DNA from: Forficula auricularia
Lineage: Eukaryota > Arthropoda > Insecta > Dermaptera > Forficulidae
Length of the DNA stretch: 64,000 nt
Assembly (NCBI GenBank): GCA_024734495.1
Contig: JALMQS010000154.1
Coordinates: forward strand, 124,001-188,000
Direction: 5' to 3'
Shown here: one piece after another, positions 12,235 to 23,670 of the stretch
Layout: every line of letters starts with the position of its first letter
Numbering within the stretch: the first letter of the stretch is position 1
Position numbers and translations under genes: made by a program
Notes under the pieces: model-generated
Seen by the model: the letters and a program-made list of their open reading frames with translations, nothing else
What the model was told of the DNA's origin: nothing
The model's database searches: none

Positions 12235-12610
12235 AGAAAAAAAATTAAAAGCGTACATAAAACGGTCGTTCCTTAGGAGGATGAGGTGATGATACAGGGA
12301 GGTTGTTTTAGTGGGTAGGAAACCCACGTTCTGCTGGGTACGGGCCCAGCAGTGTCATTTTTTGTTATGATTTCCACCTATCCTCGAAGGAAAAAAATCT
12401 CTCTCTTATATCCTCTCCATTGCCTTTATTGAACACCTATAATACCCCTTTCTTTTGATTTCTATTTATTTCATTGATTTATAAAGATATTCGTTTAATT
12501 TAACCGCCTGGAGTAGGCATTTCCGTTACGTGACGTTTTATCTCAGCTAGCTCTTACCGCAAGCCCCGTAAAGGAACTTAGTTCCAAAAATCACAGGTTG
12601 TGTGTCAAAT
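12235..12610. other. Non-coding block with two consecutive perfect hairpins
   Basis: Within otherwise unassigned sequence, GTGGGT-AGGAA-ACCCAC (12311-12327) is followed three bases later by CTGCTGGG-TACGGG-CCCAGCAG (12331-12352). Both stems are perfect. A further GGAACTTAGTTCC palindrome lies near 12575. No ORF is associated. It may be the end of an unrecognised mobile element. Confidence 0.4.
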
Positions 12611-12654
12611 GCTTGGAGAAAATTAGCATTATTATGTATATAACTATAGCTATA

Positions 12655-13003
12655 TATTTTATAATTTATTTGTTTGCGACAATGATATTTAAGGTTTGAC
12701 CTTCATCATCAGTCTTTTTAATTAGAAATATTCTATATATCTGTTATTTCTCATGGATTCAAATACCCGATTGAGGTAGGTAAATTCGTTTTGTTGTTAT
12801 AACAAGCTGGCCACAATAATGTCAATCGTTTGTTATGTGTCCATCATCTTACTCAACAACAAAACGAATTTATCTATATCAGGATATTTCAACTCAGTAG
12901 ATGTAACAGATAAAATATTTCTAATTAAAAAGACTGATGATGAAGGTCATCCTTTAGAATCTATAGTCTCTAACAAATTAATTTTATATTATATATTTAC
13001 ATA
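12655..13003. mobile_element. Nested-hairpin fold-back (GACTATAG family)
   Basis: ATTTATTTGTTTGCGACAAT...GTTTGACCTTCATCATCAG, TTTTTAATTAGAAATATTCT and AATTCGTTTTGTTGTTATAA are inverted across 12815-13003. The plus-strand frame at 12819-13004 arises from the inverted arm and is not a gene. Confidence 0.7.
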
Positions 13004-13004
13004 G

Positions 13005-14030
13005 CGAATCATGTAAGTTAAAGAATTGCATTTTTTTTTGCATTTTAATAAGGGTAAATTAAAGTCATTTGATGAAATCACCAATTTATTATTACCAGTG
13101 TTCTGCAAGAGCAAAACATCTAAAAAAACAGATTATTTAAGGAAAAGGTGAGAGAAGAATGACCAGGTGGTTTGCTAGAGGTTAAAAAGTCATAGACAGC
13201 CCCCGGACTTGAAAAGACAGGCGAGTATTTTTATCTCTTTTGCTCATTTGCAAGTTGAACATCTTTCCGATCTGACTCATCCGATATTATCTCTGATATT
13301 CTACACTAATCTCCCACTGGTTGGACATCATAAGCTACGACGAGTATCAAGTATAATCCCTATGAGATTAATCGATGAATGACGACCAGTAGGGTTGAAC
13401 TCAAGATTAACTAATCCCTTTTATGAAGTGAACATGCAGAGTATTATTATTAATAGTTAAATTGTTGACTTTTAAAAGTATAATCTAATTGAAATAAAAA
13501 TTCTGACAAAATGTAACACATTTCTCTGTTGGTAGGCTTTGCATTTTGATCCGTTTGCCTCCAGTGTTAAATTAGAAGAATAAACTTGGTGAATCGGATA
13601 CTAACAGTTCAGGATCTTATAACTTCCAAAATACTTATGATATCAAATTTGACAGAATGAATAAATTTGGGGAATTTTTACTTAATTTTAAGTTAAGCAA
13701 TTTCTAAACGCCGGCATGTCAATTTAAGACCCTTTCAGACAGTAATTTTAAATGGAAATCATTTTTAAAAAATTATGCCCAATTCTACTAAGTCTTAACA
13801 GCAAAACTTAACACTCAATAAGTTTTTTTTTTTGACCACCTATAAAATAATATTTCTCTCCTCTTAGATTCAAGAATTAATGTGCCCCTGCTGAAAAAAA
13901 GAAACCCTATCGAACTAACATAGCTAGCCCCACGACTCACCTATCCAAAATTCTTACCTCTACCGCGGATGTCTTGTACTATCGGTTTCCAAATGAAAGA
14001 CATCTTTCGAAAAATTATAGAAAACACAGT
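13005..14030. other. Unassigned spacer
   Basis: Moderately complex sequence around 13190-13430 (GACAGCCCCCGGACTTGAAA, ATCGATGAATGACGACCAGT) has no partner in the window and no ORF. The rest is AT-rich. It may contain old repeat sequence upstream of the RTE-like fragment. Confidence 0.4.
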
Positions 14031-14033
14031 CAT

Positions 14034-14345
14034 TCAGATAGGATATATAACTGATCTCTCAAGTATTTGCTGCATAGACAATTGGGCCCTCTCGATATCT
14101 GGAGAGTAATAATATGTATGCTTATGCCCGGCACTTAAAACACGACCCAGATATCCCATCTTTCTGCTTTTGATGGTGGTTATCAGTAGTTCCAGTTCAA
14201 TGTTTGATCTTCTTAAGATCTCAGTGTTCGGGACTCTGTTGACCCAAGATATTTGGCGTATAATTCGCGCGCTAGAGACTATAGAATCCCTAGTAATGTC
14301 TACGGCCTTTAAAATGTAATTTACTGTAGAAACGATCAATAACAT
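14034..14345 (-). pseudogene. RTE-like non-LTR reverse transcriptase, C-terminal fragment
   Basis: A 103-codon frame carries IRQISWVNRVPNTEILRRSN (about 29-48), then ELLITTIKSRKMGYLGRVL (about 51-69). It matches the conserved segment after the RT domain in RTE-type endonuclease/reverse transcriptases, usually RISWVDRVTNEEVLRR...TIKRRKLEYLGH. The family sequence after YLGH (about LLQLIIEGKI) is not seen and the frame turns unrelated, so the copy is broken at both ends. The ATG is probably incidental. No neighbouring endonuclease or RT palm motifs were found. Confidence 0.7.
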
Positions 14346-14744
14346 TATTTTTACTGCTGTACGATTAGTTTGTACGACATATGAACAAAACTACAAAAGT
14401 TATTCGAGTAATAAGTATTCTTTAGGAAGCTAAATACGAGTACATTTCAAACGAGCAAAAATAGAATCATTGCTTACCTACCTAGTTTTAAATAAATGTG
14501 TAGGTCTGGTAGGTGGGTATAAATGGAGCTTTTATTTTTTAAACTTAATATTACTATGAATGAAATCGTTGTAAACAAGATAGATGACTGCTCGTAAAAA
14601 ACGTTTCGAGGTTGATAAATGATAATTCAGCAGTGTTTTTTATCTTTAATAATTTCCCCAATTCAATAAATTTATTTTAACGTGTTTGTTATTTTTGTTG
14701 CTAGCCTTGAGTTAACATAAATACAAAAATATCTGCATTAACTA

Positions 14745-14890
14745 CGCAAATTTAAACCTCTTGAGGTGAGATGATTCAGAGAAGTCATTGACAAGTGGCA
14801 AGCTTGCTGCTTCATCTACATCTACTTGTTACGCGTGAGTCACGCGTCAAAGCTACAGGCAAATAAATAAGGCACAGAGGAGTTTCGTGA
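14745..14890. promoter_or_regulatory. Candidate regulatory block with AP-1-type site
   Basis: GTTACGCGTGAGTCACGCGT (14829-14848) combines a TGAGTCA AP-1 site with flanking ACGCGT and ACGCG repeats in mirrored arrangement. The surrounding GACAAGTGGCAAGCTTGCTG is non-repetitive. No ORF. Confidence 0.22.
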
Positions 14891-15619
14891 ATTTAAATTA
14901 TTGCATTTTTTTTAAAGATTATTACTTTTTTTATTTAGTTTAGTATTAATAAAAGTAATTGACATATTTTATCACTCCTTTTTATAAAAACAACAAGTTG
15001 AAAAATTAAGATTATAAGATATATTTTCCCAAAATCAACAATCGTATTAAAATTTTAAATGGTTGATTATTTTGGGAGGGACAAATTTTTCGTATTGTCA
15101 AAAATTAAAAATATTTTTTTATCATGGGAGTAAAAATACTAGCTATTTTAGAATTAAATCATTTCTTTTAATTTAATTCACTTTAAAATGATATAGGTAT
15201 TTATTAAGGGCGGGGTCCCAAAGTACCCACATTTCTAACCTGGCAAATCTTAGAAAGTATTTGACTTAACATTCTAGCGATTTGTAAATCCTCTTCTAAT
15301 CAACGACTCAATACCTCAATACTTGAGGTATAAAAACCCTCGGTATGCTAGGTTGACTTGTATCATTGTGCCAGGTTTTAGAGAACAAAAATTACTGAAA
15401 TTCCGAAATATACTGAAAGCATACCGAGTCTAAAAACTTTTTAATTCTGCCTTAAATTTTCACTCTATGGTCTAATATATAATTTCTACTAATTAATTGT
15501 ATTTGCTAATAAGAATTAATGACCTCTAAAAGCGACAAGGCTATATAAGTATGCTTCGTAAGAATTGCATTGTCAATACAGATTGAACATCTCAAATACT
15601 AATATAAATATTTCTTGAA

Positions 15620-15665
15620 GAAAATCAATGAGGCTGTCCTCTGCTAGATGAAAATAAACATATAG
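15620..15665 (+). mobile_element. Solo GACTATAG-family outer arm
   Basis: GAAAATCAATGAGGCTGTCC, TCTGCTAGATGAAAATAAAC and ATATAG correspond to the outer arm and directly abut the hAT copy at 15668. Confidence 0.45.
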
Positions 15666-15667
15666 TA

Positions 15668-16400
15668 CAGGCATGGGGACTATGTATGCTGTGGATGAAG
15701 CGCATCCCTAAAATTTCAAACATTTAAAGTATTTTCATAAATATATAAGGTCTACTTCAAAATTTTAGGAGGTTCTTTTAAATTTTCAAATTAATATATT
15801 ATCCGTTGTTTCAAATATTTCTTGTTTAGAAAAGTATATTGGTTCTCGAAATGAAATAAAATTGTATAGTTTTAAGGGTCTATTAAAATGAATGATTATT
15901 TCCGAAAAGAGTAGGGATAGAAGGTTTGAAGTCCCTGCCTGGTATTTCTTCCAGTTCAAGCATATCAAAAACAATTTAAGATGAGTTTTAATCGAATAAT
16001 AAAAATTGTTCTCGCTGAGGAACTATGAAAATAGTAATAATACAAAAAAGAAATAAATAAAAATGATTCGAGAATCTTTGGACTAATCCATTTATAAGAT
16101 CGGAAATAACTAAGGGTGCTATAAACAAGTCATAGCTTGCTTATAACAATAGAATTAGGAGAAGTTTAAGATTTTCTCATAGGACAGGCTAATTCATTGT
16201 GGAATATGGTCGATTTCCATCTCAGGGACTGTATCCTCACTCACTCAAAGCAGTATCCGTTTGGTTCCAAAGGATATTTTAAAAAAATTTAAAGTTAAAT
16301 TTGAAAAACAAGGAAAAAATAAGTATAATAAAAATTCAAAAAAATGAAGGGTTGTTTTTTGAACAGCATCCGCTTATCCGCCAGTTACCAACCGCCACTG
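15668..16400. mobile_element. hAT-type element, sister of 47147-48292 without the insertion
   Basis: It matches the 47-kb copy from GCATCCCTAAAATTTCAAAC through GAAGGTTTGAAGTCCCTGCC to CAACCGCCACTGATAG. It has an extra unique stretch near 16130-16370. The left end, CAGGCATGGGGACTATG, is diverged. No transposase frame. It provides the empty site for the nested element at 47220. Confidence 0.6.
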
Positions 16401-16424
16401 ATAGGTATATATATACCAAATATA

Positions 16425-16690
16425 AATATATATAATTTATTTGTTTGAGACTATAGCATCGAATGTTTGATCTTCATCATAATTATTTTTAATTAAAAAT
16501 ATTATATCTGTTCTTTTGTCATGGGGTCAAATACCGGATTAGTTGTAGATAAATTTGTTTTGTTGTTATACTTAGCTGGTCACTTAACAAATGAAGCAGA
16601 AGATAACCTCTCTAATTTCTCTCCATTAAGCGATAACTCTTCTACTTTCGGCAAAGAAAATCTTTTCGCCGAATATTTCTTCTTTTGACA
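16425..16690. mobile_element. GACTATAG-family element, left arm plus outer motif
   Basis: AATTTATTTGTTTGAGACTA, TTGATCTTCATCATAATTA and AAATTTGTTTTGTTGTTATA match the arm at 12665-12810. AACTCTTCTACTTTCGGCAA near 16640 is the outer motif (CAACTCTGCTACTCTCGGCA) seen in other copies. The inner right arm is missing. Confidence 0.6.
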
Positions 16691-17219
16691 TTATCTTTAT
16701 GGATGTTTCATGTTGGATAACAATTTAATTCATTTTAAAATTGACATTTTTTTTCATTAAGAAAAAAATTCTCAATTTTCTATTTCGGTGATTTTATTCC
16801 TCTACTTGTGCCACTCTCTGTCCCACTCATGTATTTTTTACACTTTCTAACTCTATATGAATGTTTTTTTTATTTATTTTTTATTTTAAACCAATTTTTC
16901 TTAGCCATATAACGGGAAGACTAGACTATTTTGTTAAGGTAATTTATTTTAATGTTGCCAATCCATCATCAGCTCTGATGATATCACTCGGTCTCTTGCC
17001 TGGCGGGCCTTTTACTCATTTGGAATTATTTGCACTGACGTAGTTAAAGATTTCTATCGTGATTGTATGTGTGTGTCAGAAAGTTTTTGCGTTGTTAAAA
17101 TGACAAATTCGAATATAGAGCAAAAATGAGTAAGAATGATAAATATAAATTTTTCGTTTTTATAAAATACGAGTATTTTCAAGGTTTCAGTTGGGACCAA
17201 GTATTTTTTTTTTAAGATA

Positions 17220-17969
17220 CAGTATAACCTCATTTATCCGGACTAACAGGGACCAAAGTCAAACCGGATATTCAAAAATCCGGATACATATTTAGGTAAT
17301 AAAAACAAAACAAATCCTCAAATAAGCGAATTTGAATTTATTACGATAAAAAAAACATGTTTATATCAAAATTACATAGAATTATTTAAAAAAATACATT
17401 TTTGGTGAAATAAAATTACATTCTTGCTATAAGAATTAAAAATCAAATGGTGTTATTAAAAAAATCGTTAGAGCTGTTTTTGAGAAAATCAAAAAAATGA
17501 AAAATCTTTCATGTAAATGTCCACTTCCGGTTTTCCGATTCCAACCAAAAGCTTCCTGTACTCCTTCTAGCCTATATTGAGCTTAAGTTTTGAATTTCGT
17601 AGCTCTGAGACTTATGGTTGCGAAACGCAGGGAGAGTACATACGTACATACGTACGCACTGACCAATGGATTTTTGTCCCCTTTTTGGCCTCTGGGGACC
17701 ACAATATCCGGTTTTATGTCCTAAATCCGGTTTCCAACTATTAAGGGCATCGATTCCTAACCTAGAAGTTACAAAATGAAATTAACTTTTTTCATCTCTG
17801 AGATACAAGCTCTCAAATAGTCAGGTCCCAGACAGGGCACGCAATACTTCCACATTATATTCTATGAATATAAATGTGAAAGTAATTATCTATGTGAACA
17901 TTAATTAAAATAAAAATGTCTACAAATCCGATCCGGATAAATGAGGGCCGGATAAACGAGGTTTTACTG
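17220..17969. mobile_element. Pogo/Tigger-like non-autonomous DNA element
   Basis: TIRs are CAGTATAACCTCATTTATCC (left) and, read inward from the right, CAGTAAAACCTCGTTTATCC. They are flanked by TA on both sides (17218-17219, 17970-17971), the target duplication of the Tc1/mariner-pogo superfamily. The CAGT...CTCGTTTATCCGG signature is Tigger/pogo-like. No transposase frame. It contains a CATACGTACATACGTACG tract near 17640. Confidence 0.8.
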
Positions 17970-18124
17970 TATTTAGATAAATATGTCAAATTAGATTTCC
18001 AGTTTCTAAAAAATAGCTATAACCCGAAATTCTCTTTTGCAAATTTCGGTTCAAAAAGTATTCTTCCAATCTTATTATGTTGAGACTTATTTGAGTTTTC
18101 TAACTCAAAAAGTTTATTTCAAAT

Positions 18125-19250
18125 CAGGTGAAAGTAATAGAAGGCAGCCAAGGGGTAGTGAAGAAAGAAAAAATTATCGCATTTCCAAATAAGGTGTATT
18201 TATTGGATTGTCCTTCCTTTCCTTTTAAACCAACGTTTCGGAGAATTCTTCCCTCCTTCAAGGTTTCAAAGGGTCAATGAAGAAAACAAACAAGATGCTT
18301 CCTTTCTTTCTCCTCAGAAGTGTTTGAAATTTTTTCTTTCCTTAGAAGAAGCATTAAAATAGGATAAACTGCAACGGATCGTTGCTTAACTTTATCCAAT
18401 GTACTATCTTATTCTAGAGTAAAGTACTTTCAAATATAATTTTACAAAAAAACTTTATTATGACCTTTTTTTGTGGTCCTCAAGGTACTTAATTACAATA
18501 GGTATTAAATTTCATCAAAATTGGTTTAATCAATTTCAAAATATTTAGAAAAACCTAAAAAAGTACTGAAATAACGTAATATTTGTGGGCCGATATGTTC
18601 CAAAAACTAATCATTGATTGCTTCTTTTTGTTAAAGTAATGGTAGGTTTTCAATTTCATTCAAATCGGTTTTGTACGGTGTAGAAAAAATCGTGTACGAA
18701 AAAAACGATAACATCCATCCATACATCCGCACGCACTAAATGGAAAAATCGGACTTTGTGACTTCTCGACGAGACACCATGTAATTTTTGGCAAAACCGC
18801 CACATGCTAGAATTTAACCTAAATGAAAACTACAATTTGTGACTTTAATTGAGACCATGGGTTCCGTCGTTTTTTAACTGAGGACCCTTTGAATTCGCGC
18901 TTGCCGCGAAACCGATAACAATACTTTACCCATACTTTGCATTAGATAAAGTAAAAAAAATTCCCCTTAATTGCCTAAGGAAAAAAAATATATATTTTAA
19001 TGTTTCTGCTAAGAAAGGAAAAAATTTCAAACACTGCTGAGGAGAGACGAAGAAAGTATCTTGTTTGTTTCCTTCATTGACCTTTTGAAACTCTGAAGAA
19101 GGAGGGAAGAATCCTCCGAAACGTTGGTTTAAATGGAAAGGGTGAAAGAAAAAAAGAAATGATAATTTAATAAATACCCCTTATTTGGGATGAGTCAATT
19201 TTTTCTTTCTTCCCTACCCCTGAGGTGTCTTTCACTACTTTCAGCTGAAA
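18125..19250. mobile_element. Long fold-back element (AAACGTT family), 1.1 kb
   Basis: Arms of about 240 bp, 18125-18385 and 18998-19250, are inverted. Landmarks are CAACGTTTCGGAGAATTCTT, CCTCCTTCAAGGTTTCAAA, CAATGAAGAAAACAAACAAG and AAATTTCAAACACT. The loop is the 564-bp ACTTTATCC-type element (18389-18952). No coding capacity. It shares the core CGTTTCG...CTTC with four other fold-backs here. Confidence 0.78.
18389..18952. mobile_element. ACTTTATCCAATG TIR element inside the fold-back
   Basis: Starts ACTTTATCCAATGTAC and ends GCATTAGATAAAGT. Landmarks shared with the copies at 49.5 and 61.2 kb are TCAAATCGGTTTTGTACGG, ACTTCTCGACGAGAC, TTTTTGGCAAAACCG and GAGACCATGGGTTCCG. It is orientated opposite to both other copies. 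Non-coding. Confidence 0.7.
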
Positions 19251-19333
19251 ATTCTACAAGTCCGTCTCAACTCAAAGAGAAAATTTTATTTATTTAAAAT
19301 AATATGCTTTTAATAATGAAAATTAGATATGTA

Positions 19334-20243
19334 CAGTCGACTCTCGATAATTCGAAATCCAAGGGACTACAAGAAAAATTCGAATTCTCAAGAAGTTTGA
19401 ATTATCAAAAGGAAAGAAAAATATTTTTTTTTTATGATAATGATGAGAGAAGGAGTTACACCAAAAAGGTGCAACCCCTAAAGGCCTGGGTTGGCCCCTC
19501 CATCGTGAAAAGAAGAAGAAAGAATTTTATGGGTTGGGCGGGGGTCGAAGGTATCTGTGGATACGGGTCTTAAATAGCTGAAGGTTATAAGTCTCGGGAA
19601 AGATGGTGGCAGGGAGCGAGTTCCAGTCTCTGGAGGTCATAGGGATAAAAGAGTTGGCGAACGCGCTTGTTCGACTTTTATCCAATTTGACAGCGAAGGG
19701 GTGCTGAGCGTTAGAAAACCGCGTGTTTCTCGTAAAGAGGGCATTAGGGGGGATAATTGATTTCAGCTCGACTGAACAGACGCCGTGATAGTATCTGTAG
19801 TACATGGAAAGGGCAGAAACGGTTCTTCGGTGAGCCAGGGAGTCGAGTGAGTTGGTTAGAGCCGGGTCTCTTATTAGTTTAATTGCTCGCTTCTGAATTG
19901 CATCCAGTGTAGCAAGAGAATGCTTGGATGCAATTATTACGAGTTTTTATTATATTTTAGGAAATATATATGAGCTTACATAGATTTTATATAAAGCCTC
20001 AAGTAAAAAAGTAAAAATAATGAAAACAACATAGATAATTAAAAAAATTCGAATTATAAAGAGAGGAAGTGAGGTAGTTCGAATTATAGAACGTTCTCTC
20101 CCCTCTTGTTACGAAAAGTATTTCGAGTTATCGAGCGAATCAAAATACTCAGCATTTTTTCGATTTATTGAAGTTAACAGCTGAAGAGTTCGAATTATCG
20201 AAAAATTCAAATTATCGAGGTTCGAATTATCGAGAGTCGACTG
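19334..20243. mobile_element. Pogo/Tigger-like element split by a non-LTR fragment
   Basis: Perfect TIRs, CAGTCGACTCTCGATAATTC at the left and its exact reverse complement at the right, are flanked by TA (19332-19333, 20244-20245). Subterminal TTCGAATTATCGA repeats occur several times, probably transposase-binding repeats. The retrotransposon fragment at 19425-19945 occupies the left half. No transposase ORF. Confidence 0.85.
19440..19945 (-). pseudogene. Non-LTR retrotransposon 3' fragment, copy 1
   Basis: The minus strand is open from about 19939 to 19527. It reads TLDAIQKRAIKLIRDPAL, then HRRTVSALSMYYRYYHGVCS, then SFIPMTSRDWNSLPATIF and YNLQLFKTRIHRYL before the stop. This is the post-RT C-terminal region common to jockey/CR1-like insect non-LTR proteins. 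A 3' UTR follows (19425-19526, with GGTGCAACCCCT). It is inserted in, and disrupts, the pogo-like element at 19334-20243. All catalytic domains are missing. Confidence 0.8.
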
Positions 20244-20299
20244 TATCATATTTTAATTTACTGATAAAGATAAGTAATAATTACCTAATAGAAAGTCGA

Positions 20300-20428
20300 G
20301 GTTGTTGTTATTTCCAGTTCATTATTTCGTTTTTTTAATTTTTTGAAATTTGTACGCAGATTAATTCCCCAATTTAAATACAAAAACTCCCCTTTGAAGG
20401 GGAATTCCTACCCGGTTGAGAACCACTG
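20300..20428 (-). mobile_element. hAT-like terminus (solo)
   Basis: The sequence ends CCCGGTTGAGAACCACTG, the reverse complement of the common hAT start CAGTGGTTCTCAACC. No matching opposite end was found nearby, so this is a fragment. Confidence 0.5.
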
Positions 20429-21277
20429 TTCTAATTTTATATTATTTATATTTTAAAGTGATTTCGTGAACAGCATAATGAAGGATGAAATATCCCACAA
20501 TACAGGTCCTGGTGATAAATTCTAATGAAAGGCTTCGCTAGCTGCATCGAGGAGAAAAAGAAACATAAAAAGCCCCAAGGGGCGCAAATTTTCCACTCTA
20601 TTTTATGGTAAGAGTAAATGACATTGCCGATACAAACATTAAGTTGGCCAATATAATAAATATATACAAAATTGATTTTAGTATTTCTCTATTAGATCAT
20701 TTCAAATCAAATATTAATATTAAAATATCAAATATATATATTTTTTTAATTTTTTTTAAATTTCGTTTATTTGGTTTTTCTTGTATTATTTTATTTAAAT
20801 ATTATTTTATTTGTTTTTCAAATAATAATAATTTTATTAGAATACAAATGTCTGACTCATTTTTTTTCGATACCTGGATGAAATGACATCATCAAGGATT
20901 ATTTATTTAAAGTTATACAAGGAGATAGAGGAAAAAATGTTATTATTTTGCGTTTTGTTATAATAAAATTCTGATGTAAAGTAACTAATTAATGATTAAA
21001 AAGTATAATTAGTTCTTAACAACAGCTGGACATGTGATCAAGGATTCATACAAAGCACTTAGAGAGCTCTTTCTTCCATTAAAACTTTGTCAATCTGTCA
21101 GTCAGATTGTGTCTGCTTGAGGCTTTTACAGTATTAAAGCTTCTACAGATAGTAAAATTGTTAAATTCGAAAAAAATGTTGATGCATCTCCACAACTATA
21201 AAAAAGTAAAAAGAAAATTTTCCCACACCCCATCCAAATAGAATTGAATATATTTTTGAAATCCTACTAAACAAGTA

Positions 21278-21490
21278 TTGAAATGAAAAAATTCTTTAAG
21301 CTGCAACAGAATCGAATTTCATGTCACGAATCATCGTTTCGTTTCATTCGGTTTTATCTTAATTTCTGAATTTATCATTGAATATATTTTTTTAATTTGT
21401 TTTATTTTGACCTGGAAATGAAGCCCTTATTAAGCAGGCGTTGTTGGGGAATCAAAATAAGGGTTAATAATATTATTTTCTTAAAAATTT
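21278..21490. repeat. Direct duplicate of 21602-21830
   Basis: GAATTTCATGTCACGAATCA, CGTTTCATTCGGTTTT, TTATTTTGACCTGG and AAGGGTTAATAATATTATTT recur about 330 bp downstream inside the TIR element. Both copies are non-coding. Confidence 0.7.
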
Positions 21491-21524
21491 TAAAATTTGT
21501 ATCCGGCACCTGGGACTAACCTGG

Positions 21525-22125
21525 AGTATACTTTACTCTCCCGCCAAAAAAATTTTCATTGAATTTTTAGCAACAAAAAATTTCACTGCTCTAAGAGTTG
21601 GTGAAATGAAAAATTTCTTTAAGCTGCAACAGAACAGAGTTTCATGTCACGAATCATCCTTTCGTTTCATTCGGTTTTTTAAACAATTTTTCTTACTCTA
21701 ATTTCTGAATTTTTCATTGAATATATTTTTTAATTTGACTTATTTTGACCTGGCAATGAAGTCCTAATTACATAGGGGTTTGTGGAGCATCGAATTTAGG
21801 GTTAATAATATTATTTTCTTAACCCTTATTATTTACATGACTGCTCTTATTCCATTATAGTTTATAATAGATTTACATGATAATAAAATAATTATATACA
21901 TACAGATTCATATCCCACATTTCATTGTAAAACATATAGTCACTTTATATTATGCTTTACTTGTTTTATATTTAGAATGGGGGGGGGGAGCAGCGACAAA
22001 TTCAAACTCCCCCTGACAAAAGACCTAGGCTCTGGCATCCAAACAAAATAATTACTTAGAGCAGTCAGATTTTTTGTTGCTAAAAATTCGATGAAAATTT
22101 TTTTGGCGGGAGAGTAAAGTTAAGG
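21525..22125. mobile_element. TIR element with GGCGGGAGAGTAAAG ends
   Basis: The left TIR CTTTACTCTCCCGCCAAAAA...TTTTTAGCAACAAAAAAT...CTGCTCTAAG is inverted at 22055-22125. Inside, AAAATTTCTTTAAGCTGCAA...CATTCGGTTTT...TAATAATATTATTTTCTTAA duplicates the sequence just outside the left end (21280-21490), so either the element captured flanking DNA or the region was duplicated. No ORF. Confidence 0.65.
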
Positions 22126-22129
22126 TACG

Positions 22130-23205
22130 ACTCGCACTTGTACTCTTTTTTTACTTCCTTTGGTATTAAAAAGAAAGAATCGGAGTCCAGACTTGATTCA
22201 GAATGCTGAATATCTCATCTAATATACAAGAATCGATCTGAACTTCTAGCCAGTAGTTTTACACCTATTACTTTATACCGTTTGATTTGTAATAAGTACC
22301 TGTGAGTAAAGAATAATTTGCTAATTACTTAATTACTATAATTGTCAGTTAGCACAGGTAAAAGCTGACTAATAAAACGTTAAGAATAAAAATCAATTTG
22401 GTAGAATCAGAGAGGTAATAAAAGTATTAGGTAGGTGGAAAGAAAGAAGTTGACAGTAGTAAGGATGAGAATGCAAATTTATTTAGTAATTTCATTATAC
22501 GATATTTCCACAAGTATTATTTCAATATTCATAAATAGAATCGTTAAATTATTATTTGATTTTTATTACTCTTCTCAATGACTGCCTGTCTGTTGAATTT
22601 GTTCATTTTCAAAAGAATATATATGTAGAATAAAATTATAAAAAAATCTACATAAAATCTATTTACAATAAAATAAAATAAAAGACAGAAAAATCTTAAT
22701 AATTTGCTTTTGTAAATTTCATTATTTATTATGATTATTTTATTATTAATATTGTAAAGTATTCTTGTTATTATTATCAGGTGTAAATTGTTTGTATCAA
22801 TATTGGAATTGGTAGCTGGCTTGCTAGCCTTCAGGTTAGCTTGAATAACGATAGCATTGATAGAAAATTTCAATATTTCCTTTGCAATATGAATGAACAA
22901 ACGAAATATAAAAAAAACTGCAAAAAATAAAATAAAATAATGAAATTTGACGTACTGGGCTTTTGATAATAGTCACTAATTTGATTTTGGAAGTGAAAGA
23001 TTTATAACCTGGATTGATACACTAGTATAATTTAAAGAAAAATAGTCAATATCAGGGGTTGAATTGGAGTATTTATAAAGCCGGATTTTTAAGGGTTGAA
23101 TGCTTTTTGGGAAGGAAAAAATTAGTATGAAGAAGCAAAGAAGAAATTGAAGGAAAAAGAGAAATATGAGAGAGTTCAAATTGCGGATTTAAATCCATAA
23201 TTAAA
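22130..23205. other. AT-rich spacer
   Basis: Two minus-strand frames (22544-22900, 22976-23179) encode only I/N/F/L-rich sequence of the sort expected by chance in AT-rich DNA. Nothing else recognised. Confidence 0.5.
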
Positions 23206-23208
23206 TCT

Positions 23209-23641
23209 TTAGTAGGATCGTAGGGAGTTGGACAATAATTTAAATCAAACGCAAAGTTTCTTAATTAAATGGGCCAAACGTTTCGTCACTGATTAGCGAC
23301 TTCCTCAGTGGCTCATTTGATAAACTTATTTTTCAGGAGTATAAGAAAAAACATTTTTAAAGTGTATGCCTTTTTCAAAACATAAATAATTTGTCATTCA
23401 AACAAATATAAAACATTAAAAAACAAAAATTAAAAATTAAAATAAATACAATTTGATCCACTATTCTATATAGGAAAAGACATACTCTTGAAAATGTTTT
23501 TTCTCGTAGTTAAAATCCCTGACGAATAAATTTATCAAATGAGCCACTGAGGAAGTCGCTAATCAGTTACGAAACGTTTGGCCCATTTAATTAAGAAACT
23601 TTGCGTTTGATTTAAATTCTTGTCCAACTCCCAACGATCTT
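23209..23641. mobile_element. Fold-back element (AAACGTT family)
   Basis: The arms GATCGTAGGGAGTTGGACAA...GGGCCAAACGTTTCGT...GCGACTTCCTCAGTGGC...TTTGATAAA are inverted at 23530-23641. The inversion is nearly perfect over about 125 bp. It is related to the shorter copy at 30384-30609, which has the same GTAGGGAGTTGG ends. Non-coding. Confidence 0.8.
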
Positions 23642-23670
23642 AAAAAAAAAATAGATTTAAATTTTTTAAC

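Noticed and set aside
12819..13004. 61-codon plus-strand frame
   Set aside because: It lies in the right arm of a fold-back element and results from the inverted repeat.
19304..19573. 89-codon plus-strand frame
   Set aside because: It crosses the pogo-like end and the antisense of the retrotransposon 3' UTR, so it is not a real gene.
22544..22900. 118-codon minus-strand frame as a gene
   Set aside because: The product is I/N/F/L-rich, has no domain, and AT-rich DNA of this kind yields such frames by chance.
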